The translations under genes and the position numbers were made by a program. A stretch of DNA of 64,000 bases from Pandoraea bronchicola. GTDB lineage: Bacteria > Pseudomonadota > Gammaproteobacteria > Burkholderiales > Burkholderiaceae. Location: contig NZ_CABPST010000004.1 of assembly GCF_902459805.1 (NCBI RefSeq), forward strand, positions 186,001-250,000, given 5' to 3'. Below, one piece after another: positions 51,326 to 60,812 of the stretch (positions within the stretch are counted from its first letter, which is position 1; each line of letters starts with the position of its first letter). A model generated the notes under the pieces. It saw nothing but the letters and a program-made list of their open reading frames with translations, did not search any database and was not told where the DNA came from.

Positions 51326-52558
51326 ATGAAGCAGAAGGTATGGCCAGGTGCTCGCGTGGCCGCAATGGGGATGGGGGTCGCGGCGCTGTCGGTGTTCAGC
51401 ACGTCAGTCCGCGCACAATCGAACGTCACGCTTTACGGCCTGATCGACAGCGGCGTGACGTACGTGAGCAAGGTGGCGGTCCCGGGCAGCACGACCACGG
51501 GCAACCGCTTCAGCGTCGATAGCGGCGACCTTCAGCAATCGCGCTGGGGGATGAAGGGAACGGAGGATCTCGGCGGCGGCATGAAAGCGCTGTTCATCCT
51601 CGAAGGCGGTTTCTCGGTCGCCAACGGCACCGCCGGGCAGGGTGGCCTGCCCTTGGGCCGCACGTCGGTCGTCGGCCTTTCGAGCCCCTACGGTACAGTG
51701 CAGATCGGTCGCCGCAAGGACTACATCGACGAAATCGCGACCTGGTATTCGAGCGTCTATAACTTCGGCGTCTTCATCAATGGCGTGCACGACAACAACC
51801 TCGACCGCGTCGGTGGCAACCGCGCCAACAACTCGATCCGTTACGACTCGCCCGACTACCGCGGCCTGACAGCCAACGTCACGTATGGGTTCGGCAGCAC
51901 AGCCGGCTCGATGGCGACGGGCCAGTCACTCGGCTTTGGCGCAAACTACAAATACGGCGGGTTCGGCGTCGGCTTCGGTTACTGGCAATCGCGACTGGGC
52001 ACCGGCACGGCGGCCACGAACACATCGAGCGACGTGGGCGCGAGTTCGGGCGCAGGTTGCGATCCGGCGTTCGGGCAGGCAGGCGACGTGTGCATCCGCA
52101 CGTGGATGGTCGGCACGAGCTACAAGTGGGACAAGGCACGCGTCTACGCATCGTGGTCACGCACGCTGCAACCGCTCGCGCGCTTCGGCGGCACGGCCGC
52201 ACCGCTGGCCACCACGTTCACAAGCGCCGCGAGCAGCGGTGCATTCGCCGCCGCGGGGTCGAACAACAACGCGACGAACGTATTCGACGTGGGCGTGAAC
52301 TATTGGGTACTGCCCAATCTTGAGCTGATCGGTGCGGTACTGCATTCGCGCTACTCGTTCGTCGGCGCACCGGCGACGGGGCGGCTGCTCCAGTTCAACG
52401 TCGGCGTGGATTACTTCCTGTCCAAGCGCACCGACATCTACTCGTACTTCGCGAACCTGCGGGCGTGGAATATGTATAACCCCGGCATTACCGGAGGCGC
52501 CCCGGGCCGCGATGCGACCCAGAACGCCATGACGATCGGTCTGCGTCACGTGTTCTAA
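51326..52558 (+). CDS. Gram-negative porin (Burkholderiales OmpC-type)
   Basis: 410 residues from ATG 51326, with GGAGGGGGG just before it. The signal peptide ends in SVRA; the mature start QSNVTLYGLIDSGVTYVSK and the RWGMKGTEDLGGGMKALFILEGGF stretch are classic, and the final strand is NAMTIGLRHVF with the terminal Phe. Two cysteines, C245 and C256, lie in a long predicted outer loop and could form a disulfide; most porins of this family have none. It is divergent from the amidohydrolase-iclR-carrier genes and is likely co-regulated with them. Confidence 0.94.
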   Translation: MKQKVWPGARVAAMGMGVAALSVFSTSVRAQSNVTLYGLIDSGVTYVSKVAVPGSTTTGNRFSVDSGDLQQSRWGMKGTEDLGGGMKALFILEGGFSVANGTAGQGGLPLGRTSVVGLSSPYGTVQIGRRKDYIDEIATWYSSVYNFGVFINGVHDNNLDRVGGNRANNSIRYDSPDYRGLTANVTYGFGSTAGSMATGQSLGFGANYKYGGFGVGFGYWQSRLGTGTAATNTSSDVGASSGAGCDPAFGQAGDVCIRTWMVGTSYKWDKARVYASWSRTLQPLARFGGTAAPLATTFTSAASSGAFAAAGSNNNATNVFDVGVNYWVLPNLELIGAVLHSRYSFVGAPATGRLLQFNVGVDYFLSKRTDIYSYFANLRAWNMYNPGITGGAPGRDATQNAMTIGLRHVF

Positions 52559-52603
52559 GCGGGAGTGCCGCACCCTGCAACGGGGTGCGGTATCGAAACG
52601 GAC

Positions 52604-52846
52604 TCAGTGCGCCTGGGACGTCGACGCCTCGCGGCAATCGGCCCCCGGACAAGCCGACGGCGAGCCGCGCGCATGCGCGGCCTGTCCGGACGACGTGCCC
52701 TGACGTCCGAATCCAATCTGTTCGAAGACACCGCCGCCCAGCTCGAAGCCGGTGGCGTAGTGATAGGCGGCCACTGTGGAGCCGAGTGCCACCGACAGCA
52801 ACAACAACGTTCCCGTACGCCAGCGGCGTCGGACCGTGGAAGCCAT
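52604..52846 (-). CDS. small exported or membrane-anchored protein, unknown
   Basis: 80 residues with a very good ribosome site (GGGAGGAG, six bases before the ATG). A basic start (MASTVRRRWRTG) and one hydrophobic segment (TLLLLSVALGSTVAAYHYATGF) give a signal anchor or signal peptide; the remaining 45 residues are hydrophilic and carry two cysteines (SACPGADCREA) near the end. I do not recognise a family. It lies convergent to the porin gene and divergent from marR. Confidence 0.6.
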   Translation of the reverse strand: MASTVRRRWRTGTLLLLSVALGSTVAAYHYATGFELGGGVFEQIGFGRQGTSSGQAAHARGSPSACPGADCREASTSQAH

Positions 52847-53022
52847 GTCTCCTCCCTGTCAGAGGTCGGCCCGCTCGAACGACGCTCGTCACCAACCTAC
52901 GGCAACCAAACGCCGGCATCTCGGCGGGGATCGAGTTTCAGTCAACGGCTGAGTCTCGTTTTTTCGCGATTCTGCACGCAGCGGGCCTCATTTGTCATCC
53001 CGGGTATCCCTAAGACCGCCGG

Positions 53023-53043
53023 ATATATCGTGTTGTGATATAT
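53023..53043. promoter_or_regulatory. ATATATC-N7-GATATAT inverted repeat before marR
   Basis: Perfect 7-bp arms with spacer GTGTTGT, 45 bases before the marR start. MarR proteins usually bind such AT-rich palindromes in their own promoter, so this is a strong candidate operator. Confidence 0.6.
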
Positions 53044-53087
53044 ATTTCGGCTTTTGAACCTTCCTGCGCCCCTCGCCCACCCGACTG

Positions 53088-53525
53088 ATGTCTGAGCCCA
53101 CCTCCCCCGGTTCACCGATCACCGCCGATGCGCTGACCAAGAGCGATTTTGAAGCGCTTTCGGAGTTCCGCTATCGCCTGCGCCGCTTCCTCAATTTCAG
53201 TGAGGCGGCTGCGCGTGAGGGCGGTATCACGCCCCAGCAATATTTATTGCTGCTGCATGTGAAAGGTATACCGGGGCGCGACTGGGCGTCCATCGGTGAA
53301 TTGGCCGAGCGCCTGCAAGCCGTGCATCACAGTGCGGTGGCGCTCGTCGCTCGTTGCGAGAAAGCCGGGCTCGTCACCCGCCGTCAGAATGAGAGCGACC
53401 GTCGCGTGGTGGAAGTGCATCTGTCGGCGGCGGGCGACGCGTGTCTCGCGAATCTCGCTGCCCAGCACCGCAACGAGTTGAGCACCTTCGCAGACATCTT
53501 CCACATTCGTGGCGTTCATCTGTAA
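53088..53525 (+). CDS. MarR-family transcriptional regulator
   Basis: 145 residues. The winged HTH spans about residues 45-105: EGGITPQQYLLLLHVKGIPGRDWASIGELAERLQAVHHSAVALVARCEKAGLVTRRQNESDRRVVEVHLS, with the DRR wing motif. Dimer helices lie at both ends. It probably represses itself and the ClC gene that starts 13 bases after its stop, with release by an unknown ligand. Confidence 0.93.
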   Translation: MSEPTSPGSPITADALTKSDFEALSEFRYRLRRFLNFSEAAAREGGITPQQYLLLLHVKGIPGRDWASIGELAERLQAVHHSAVALVARCEKAGLVTRRQNESDRRVVEVHLSAAGDACLANLAAQHRNELSTFADIFHIRGVHL

Positions 53526-53538
53526 TCACGACACTGTC

Positions 53539-55362
53539 ATGGCTTCCGTTCCGCATACCTTTTCGCCGCATCCGCCCATGGCAGCCCCCGCGCATGCACG
53601 CGACTTCACGCGCGCACCAGGACTGCCGCGACTCATTGCACTGGCCGCCGTCATTGGCTTTTGCGGTGTTCCGGCGGCATGGCTGCTGTTGCACCTGATT
53701 CAGGGCTTCACCAATCTCTTCTTCTATCAGACGCTTTCGTTTGCCCCCCGCTCGCCTGCCCATCACACGCTGGGTGCCGGGGTCATCGTGCTGCCGGTCA
53801 TCGGCGGGCTGATTGTCGGAGCGATGGCGCGCTTCGGCAGCGACAAGATTCGCGGCCACGGCATTCCGGAAGCCATCGAAGCGATTCTGTTCGGCAAGAG
53901 CAAGATGTCGCCGCGTGTTGCCGTTCTCAAACCGCTGTCGTCGGGCATTGTGATTGGCAGCGGCGGCCCATTCGGCGCCGAGGGTCCGATCATCATGACG
54001 GGCGGCGCCATCGGCTCGCTCATCGCCCAGTACTTTCACCTGAGCGCCGCCGAGCGCAAGGCATTGCTTGTAGCGGGGGCGGCCGCCGGCATGACGGCCG
54101 TGTTCGGCACGCCGGTCGCTGCGGTCCTGCTCGCGGTGGAGCTCCTGCTTTTCGAATGGCGTCCGCGCAGCCTGCTGCCGGTGATCGTGGCCTGCGCCGT
54201 CGCCGGATTTGCCCGGCCACTGATGCTCGACGCCGGCCCGCTGTTTCCCATGACGACGCCCGGCGTCGCCCCCATCGCGCTGTTCTCGTGTCTGATCGCG
54301 GGGGGGTGCGCGGGCATCCTTTCGGCAGGCATGTCGCGCGCGCTCTACGCCATCGAAGACGGCTTCCATCACCTGCCGGTGCACTGGATGTGGTGGCCCG
54401 CCATCGGCGGCCTGGCTGTCGGCATTGGCGGCTACTTCCAGCCGCGCGCACTCGGCGTCGGCTATGACGTCATCGCAGACCTGCTCGCCGGGCATTTCAC
54501 GATGCACGCCGCGCTGGCGCTGCTGCTCGTCAAGGCGATCATCTGGGCGATTGCCCTGGGCTCGTGTACGTCGGGCGGTGTGCTCGCCCCGCTGCTCATG
54601 ATCGGCGCAGGGCTCGGCACGCTGCTCGCGCCGGTGCTGCCCGGCGGCGACGTCTCGCTATGGGCGCTCGTGTGCATGGCCGCCACGCTCGCGGGCGTGC
54701 TCGGCGCACCGCTGACCGCGATCGTCTTCGCCCTCGGTCTCACGCACGATGTGAATGCGTTACTGCCGCTGCTGCTCACTTGCGGTGTGGCATATGGCGT
54801 CACCCTCTGGATCATGCCGCGCTCGATCATGACGGAGAAGATCGCGCGACGCGGCCGTCACATCCATCGGGAGTATGGCGTCGACCCGCTGGAGCGCCTG
54901 CACGTTGGCGAACTGATGACGCGCGAGCCAGTGGCACTCAACGACGTCATGTCGATCGACGATGCGGCGAAGGAAGCATTCGGTGCGGGCCAGCGTCATC
55001 GCGCCTACCCCGTGGTCGACGCGTCGCACACCTTGCTCGGCATGGTTGACCGGCCAACGCTGATGCGCGCCCAAGCGCAGGGACTGCCGACCCTCGGCGA
55101 CTTGTATGGTGCCAATCCGCCGCTCGTCGCACTGCCTTCGGAGACGGGACGGATCGTATCGGCACGCTTCGCCGCGCATCAACTGGAACGTCTGCCGGTC
55201 GTGAGCGACGCTACGTCGCGCAAGCTCATCGGCATCATCAGCCGAAGCGATCTGGTCAAACCGGCCGAGCACTGGCGCTCCGAAGAAGAGGTGCGTGAGC
55301 GCATGCTTCATCTCGGGCGCCGACGAAAGCCTTCGACGCAGAGGACTTCGAGCATTTCCTGA
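53539..55362 (+). CDS. ClC-family chloride transport protein with two CBS domains
   Basis: 607 residues from ATG 53539. The ClC core (about 30-440) has RGHGIPEA (105-112), with His where E. coli ClC has S107. SGGPFGAEGP (141-150) keeps the gating glutamate at E148. In the TPVAAVLLAVELLLFEWRPRS segment, E. coli E202 is matched by E201 but the internal proton glutamate E203 is Leu. Two CBS domains follow (about 455-590: LMTREPVALNDVMSIDD and YGANPPLVALPSETGRIVS). It moves chloride, perhaps without the usual proton exchange. It is co-transcribed with the MarR gene. Confidence 0.92.
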   Translation: MASVPHTFSPHPPMAAPAHARDFTRAPGLPRLIALAAVIGFCGVPAAWLLLHLIQGFTNLFFYQTLSFAPRSPAHHTLGAGVIVLPVIGGLIVGAMARFGSDKIRGHGIPEAIEAILFGKSKMSPRVAVLKPLSSGIVIGSGGPFGAEGPIIMTGGAIGSLIAQYFHLSAAERKALLVAGAAAGMTAVFGTPVAAVLLAVELLLFEWRPRSLLPVIVACAVAGFARPLMLDAGPLFPMTTPGVAPIALFSCLIAGGCAGILSAGMSRALYAIEDGFHHLPVHWMWWPAIGGLAVGIGGYFQPRALGVGYDVIADLLAGHFTMHAALALLLVKAIIWAIALGSCTSGGVLAPLLMIGAGLGTLLAPVLPGGDVSLWALVCMAATLAGVLGAPLTAIVFALGLTHDVNALLPLLLTCGVAYGVTLWIMPRSIMTEKIARRGRHIHREYGVDPLERLHVGELMTREPVALNDVMSIDDAAKEAFGAGQRHRAYPVVDASHTLLGMVDRPTLMRAQAQGLPTLGDLYGANPPLVALPSETGRIVSARFAAHQLERLPVVSDATSRKLIGIISRSDLVKPAEHWRSEEEVRERMLHLGRRRKPSTQRTSSIS

Positions 55363-55453
55363 GCTTGCTGGCCGCGACGCCGCATGAAAAAGCGGCGCCC
55401 AGGGCGCCGCGTCCGGTATTGCCGTGGCTACGGATCAATCGACCCGGCGAACG

Positions 55454-56830
55454 TCAGTGCATCGCGGCGGAGTTACGTGCATCGTTTGAAGACGCCGGAC
55501 GATCACCGGTGGCTCGCTCCCACGCGTTCTTCGCGAGTAGTGCGACGGTGGCGATCACCGCCGGGATGGCCAGCAGCGAGAACGTCGCCGAGAAGCCCAG
55601 ATGACGGCGCATCAGCTCGGCCCCGAGCAAAGCGCCGGCAATGCCGCCGAAGCGCCCGATGCCGAGCATCCATGCCACGCCGGTGGCGCGGCCATGCGTC
55701 GGATAGAACATGGCGGCAAGCGACGGCATCGACGACTGCGCACCGTTCATTGCCGTGCCCGCAAGGAAGATCAGCGCAACCAGCAAGCCGATGTTGCCCA
55801 TCGCCTGCCCGACCGCATACACCAGTACGGCGGTGAGCGCGTACCCGACGGCCACCACTTTCTGGGCGTTGAACTTGTCCATCAGCCAGCCCGACAGAAT
55901 CGTGCCGATGCCCCCGCCCAACGGGAACAGGGCCGTGATGAGCGCGGCGCGTTCGATGGTGAAGCCCGCGTCCTTGAACAGGATCGGCATCCAGCTTGTG
56001 AGCAGATAGAAAATCACGAGGCCCATGAAGTACGTGAGCCACAGCATCACCGAACCGAAACCGTACTGCTTCGAGAGCACCACGCTGATGGCCGAACCGG
56101 CACGCTTCGGCGCCGCCTCGTTGACGGTGAACGTACCGACATCGCCGAGCGATTCGCCCGAGATGCGCGACAGAATGCGGCGCACGCGCTCCACCGGCTT
56201 TTGCCGGACCACGAGAAACTTCACCGACTCGGGCAGACACAGGATGAGCAGCACCGAGAGCACCAGCGGCAGCACGCCGCCGAGGACCAGCACGCTATGC
56301 CAGCCGAAGTGCGGAATCAGCCACGAGGCGACGAAACCGCCGACCGACGCGCCGAGCGGGAAGCCGCAGAACATGGTGTTGACGATGACTGCGCGACGCG
56401 ACTCCGGCGCGTACTCGGAGATCAGCGTCACGGCGTTGGGCATCGCGGCCCCCAGCCCCAGTCCCGTGAGAAAGCGCAGTGCGGTCAGCGTCTCCAGATC
56501 CTGAGCGAAGGCGGTGGCAAGACTCGCCACACCGAAGAAGATGACGGAGAGCACCAGCAGTGTCTTGCGTCCCAGCTTGTCGGCGAGCGGTCCGGCGAAG
56601 ATCGCGCCGCCAGCCAGACCGAAGAGCGCCGCCGAGAGCACCGGGCCGAGGGAGCCCCGGTCGATGTGCCATTGCTGCACGAGCGACGGTGCGATATAGC
56701 CGATGGCCGCCGTATCGAAACCATCGATGGCGACCACGAAGAAACACAGGATCAGCACCAGCCACTGATAGCGGGAAAACCGTTGTGCGTTGATATAGGC
56801 GGGCACGTCCACCGTGCGCATTTGATTCAT
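55454..56830 (-). CDS. pcaK: aromatic acid:H+ symporter (4-hydroxybenzoate transporter PcaK type)
   Basis: 458 residues from ATG 56830, preceded by GAGGAG. Twelve membrane segments with AAHS-type MFS signatures: LCFFVVAIDGFDTAAIGYIAPSL in helix 1 and GPLADKLGRKTLLVLSV in loop 2-3, then EYAPESRRAVIVNTMFCGFPLGASVGG and the helix 8-9 loop GWLMDKFNAQKVVAVG. It imports 4-hydroxybenzoate and perhaps protocatechuate with protons. It lies 282 bases downstream of pobA on the same strand, far enough to have its own promoter. Confidence 0.9.
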   Translation of the reverse strand: MNQMRTVDVPAYINAQRFSRYQWLVLILCFFVVAIDGFDTAAIGYIAPSLVQQWHIDRGSLGPVLSAALFGLAGGAIFAGPLADKLGRKTLLVLSVIFFGVASLATAFAQDLETLTALRFLTGLGLGAAMPNAVTLISEYAPESRRAVIVNTMFCGFPLGASVGGFVASWLIPHFGWHSVLVLGGVLPLVLSVLLILCLPESVKFLVVRQKPVERVRRILSRISGESLGDVGTFTVNEAAPKRAGSAISVVLSKQYGFGSVMLWLTYFMGLVIFYLLTSWMPILFKDAGFTIERAALITALFPLGGGIGTILSGWLMDKFNAQKVVAVGYALTAVLVYAVGQAMGNIGLLVALIFLAGTAMNGAQSSMPSLAAMFYPTHGRATGVAWMLGIGRFGGIAGALLGAELMRRHLGFSATFSLLAIPAVIATVALLAKNAWERATGDRPASSNDARNSAAMH

Positions 56831-57036
56831 GCAACTGTCTCCTCGGAGCGTGGCCGCCCCGTTTGTCATCCCATTATTATTTTGAAGTCACCGCCATCCA
56901 CGCGCGCCCGTTTCCCTTGGGGGTGTCGCGCCCGTCAGTGCATTGCAGCACCGATGCAGCGATGCTGCGGCGTCAATTTGTGCCGCTACTCTACGTCTTT
57001 CGACTGCCCGCCAAAATGATCTTTCGTCAGAGCATC

Positions 57037-57053
57037 CATAACGAACGGTTATG
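57037..57053. promoter_or_regulatory. CATAAC-N5-GTTATG inverted repeat between pobA and pcaK
   Basis: Perfect 6-bp arms around GAACG, 207 bases upstream of pcaK. The shape (ATAAC...GTTAT) recalls the PcaQ site described in rhizobia, and a LysR-type regulator site controlling pcaK is a reasonable guess. Confidence 0.4.
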
Positions 57054-57112
57054 CACGCGGCCACCGCTGGCGGTTATAGCACACCGGTGGCCAAGTCTCG
57101 CCGCAGCGCTTC

Positions 57113-58486
<1,374 letters not shown>

Positions 58487-58571
58487 TTATGGAGCGCGCG
58501 CGCCGCGTTGAATGGATGAATCGACGACTTTCTTGTACTTTTTTGACAACTTCTCCCAAGGGAAAACCAGT

Positions 58572-59498
58572 ATGTCAGGCGTGCCATCCCGGCTGCGTGC
58601 GGCTCGCGAAACGATTCCGGAATTTTCGCTATACGGCGAATTGACGGAAACCGACAGCGCCGATTTCGTCCACATCGAATGGATTGAGACACGCAGCCGC
58701 CTCTACGACTGGCATATCGACACCCATCGGCATCTGGGGCTCTTTCAGGTGCTGGCGATTTTCGAGGGAAAGGTCGAAGCAAACGTCGACGACGCAACAT
58801 GGGAAGTCGAAGGCCCGGCTGTCATCACGGTGCATCCGTCCGCCGTGCACAACTTTCGCTTCTCGCGCGGCGCACACGGCTTCGTGCTCACGATGGCGCA
58901 AAGCGTGCCTTTCGACGCGGCTATCGGCGCCGACGCCGATATGGAATCGCTGCTGAGCAAGCCGTGGCTCTTCGCGCTGGGCGATGCACCGCAAACACGC
59001 GATCGCCTTTACACGCTGCTGGGCCTGATCATGGATGAGTTTTCGCGCCCGCAACTGGGGCACGCGGAGATGGTTGGCTGGCTCACGCGCAGCGTGCTGC
59101 TTCTGCTCGCGAGGCTGCATGCGCATCATGATTCCGCGACACGCTCCGCACGCACGGAACTGGACCTGTTCGCCCGCTTTCGCGCGCTTGTGGAGACGCA
59201 CTACACCGAAGCCTGGGCCATGCCGGCGTATGCCGAACGGCTGCATGTGACCGAGAGCAAGCTCAATCGCCTATGCCGGCGCATCGCCGGCAAATCGGCG
59301 TTCGATCTGGTGCAGGACCGGCTGATGCTCGAAGCGCGCCGCAAGCTCATCTATATTCCCGCGCCCGTCTCGCACGTCGCCTACGAACTCGGCTTTCAAG
59401 ACCCTGCGTATTTCTGTCGCGTCTTCAAGCGGCATGTCGGCGTCACGCCATCGGCGTTCCGGCGCACGGCACAAAACACGCATCTGGGCGACGACTGA
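58572..59498 (+). CDS. pobR: AraC-family regulator PobR of 4-hydroxybenzoate hydroxylase
   Basis: 308 residues from ATG 58572 (an in-frame ATG at 58512 would add 20 residues). The N-terminal cupin-like domain has WHIDTHRHLGLFQVLAIFEGKVEANVDD; the C-terminal double HTH reads PAYAERLHVTESKLNRLCRRIAGKSAFDLVQDRLMLEARRKLIY, then VSHVAYELGFQDPAYFCRVFKRHVGVTPSAFRR. The divergent arrangement with pobA over 280 bases is that of known PobR pairs; it should activate pobA when 4-hydroxybenzoate binds. Confidence 0.88.
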   Translation: MSGVPSRLRAARETIPEFSLYGELTETDSADFVHIEWIETRSRLYDWHIDTHRHLGLFQVLAIFEGKVEANVDDATWEVEGPAVITVHPSAVHNFRFSRGAHGFVLTMAQSVPFDAAIGADADMESLLSKPWLFALGDAPQTRDRLYTLLGLIMDEFSRPQLGHAEMVGWLTRSVLLLLARLHAHHDSATRSARTELDLFARFRALVETHYTEAWAMPAYAERLHVTESKLNRLCRRIAGKSAFDLVQDRLMLEARRKLIYIPAPVSHVAYELGFQDPAYFCRVFKRHVGVTPSAFRRTAQNTHLGDD

Positions 59499-59566
59499 CG
59501 TCAGCCGGGCGGGCAGGCGAGGTGGCGCCATCGAGCCCCCCCCCGCCCCGCCACCACACGCAGTGC

Positions 59567-60373
59567 TTACGCACTCGCCAGTGTCTTCCCTCGCAAGAAG
59601 CTCAGAAGCGCCTCGGTAACTGCCGGTGCGCACTCGATGTTCGACAGGTGTGCGCCCGGCACGATGACCTGTGCCGCCCCCGGGATTCGCTCGACCATCG
59701 CACTCGACATGGCTGGGGGCGTTGCCAGATCCCCCGAGCCGGTAATCACCAGGGTCGGCGCCGTGATCGAGGCGATCTCGTCAAGCTGGTTCATATCGCG
59801 CACGGCCGCACACGCCGCAGCGTAGCCATCTGCCGAGAGCGACCGGAACATCGTCTTCATGCGCTCGATAACGGCAGGCTCGCGCTGCGCGAATTCGGGC
59901 GTGAACCAGCGCGACACCACGGCGTCGGCCACAGCGTTCATGCCATCGGCCTGCACGGTGCGAATGCGGGCATTCCAACCATCCTCGCCACCGATATGTG
60001 CCGACGAGCAGACAATCGCAAGACGCTCGAGCCGGTGCGGCGCATGAATGCCCAGCCACATGCCCGTCATGCCGCCCATCGAGACGCCGGCCAGACTCGC
60101 GCGCTCGATACGCAATGCGTCGAGCAATGCGATCACGTCGCGTCCCAGTTGGTCGATGACGTACGGCCCCGGTGTCACTGACGAGCCGCCATGCCCACGT
60201 GTGTCGTAACGGATCACGCGGAATTCACGCGCGAGCGCGCTCACCTGTGGCGCCCACATGTCCAGCGTCGTGCCCAGCGAATTGGACAGCACGAGTGCCG
60301 GGGCGCGGTCGTCGCCGTCGACCGCCACACGCAGCGTGGCGTCGCCGATGTCGATAAGGCATTCCATCGTCAT
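59567..60373 (-). CDS. pcaD: 3-oxoadipate enol-lactonase PcaD
   Basis: 268 residues, with GAGGAGA nine bases before the ATG. Alpha/beta hydrolase fold with nucleophile S98 in AGVSMGGMTG, acid D215 (TGSGDLATPP) and H242 (PGAHLSNIE). YDTRGHGGSS is typical of the lactonase. It opens 3-oxoadipate enol-lactone to 3-oxoadipate, the last step before CoA activation. It is the final gene of the pcaHGBCD unit, 13 bases after pcaC. A 9-C run lies just beyond its stop. Confidence 0.95.
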   Translation of the reverse strand: MTMECLIDIGDATLRVAVDGDDRAPALVLSNSLGTTLDMWAPQVSALAREFRVIRYDTRGHGGSSVTPGPYVIDQLGRDVIALLDALRIERASLAGVSMGGMTGMWLGIHAPHRLERLAIVCSSAHIGGEDGWNARIRTVQADGMNAVADAVVSRWFTPEFAQREPAVIERMKTMFRSLSADGYAAACAAVRDMNQLDEIASITAPTLVITGSGDLATPPAMSSAMVERIPGAAQVIVPGAHLSNIECAPAVTEALLSFLRGKTLASA

Positions 60374-60386
60374 TCAGTCTGTCTCC

Positions 60387-60812
60387 TCAGCCTTGGGCGT
60401 CATCACGCACGCGAGTAGTCGAACCGGGCTCGGCGGCTTCCATCTCCGCGAAGACCTTCTCCGCGTCGTGGATCGCCTGATTGGCCGCGGGCAGACCGCA
60501 ATAAAGCGCGGCGTGCATGAACAACTCCTTCATTTCGTCACGCGTCACGCCGTTGTTGAACGCGGCGCGCACGTGCATGCGGAACTCGTCGCCGCGATTG
60601 AGCGCGATGAGCAGCGACAGCGTAATCATGCTGCGCATATGACGCGTGAGGCCCGGACGTGTCCACACATCGCCCCAGGCAAAGCGCGTGATGAAGTTCT
60701 GAAAGTCGTCGTTGAATTCGTTGCGGCGCGTGAGCGTGCGATCCACGTGCGCGTCGCCGAGGACAGCGCGGCGCACCTGCATACCGTTGTCGTAGCGTTC
60801 CTGATCGTTCAT
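60387..60812 (-). CDS. pcaC: 4-carboxymuconolactone decarboxylase PcaC
   Basis: 141 residues, the usual size of the stand-alone enzyme. Motifs RRAVLGDAHVDRTLTRRNEFNDDFQNFITRFAWGDVWTRPGLTRHMRSMITLSLLIALNRGDEFRMHVRAAFNNG are typical of PcaC; the AhpD-like helix core lacks the CxxC pair. It decarboxylates 4-carboxymuconolactone to 3-oxoadipate enol-lactone. It overlaps pcaB by four bases; pcaC and pcaD are separate genes here, not a PcaL fusion. Confidence 0.96.
   Translation of the reverse strand: MNDQERYDNGMQVRRAVLGDAHVDRTLTRRNEFNDDFQNFITRFAWGDVWTRPGLTRHMRSMITLSLLIALNRGDEFRMHVRAAFNNGVTRDEMKELFMHAALYCGLPAANQAIHDAEKVFAEMEAAEPGSTTRVRDDAQG

Noticed and set aside
57059-57092. GGCCACCG...CGGTGGCC repeat as terminator of pobA
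   Set aside because: The 18-base loop and lack of T residues make a real intrinsic terminator unlikely.
59536-59544. Run of nine C residues near pobR and pcaD ends as a phase-variation tract
   Set aside because: It lies between convergent stop codons, so slippage would not change a product.
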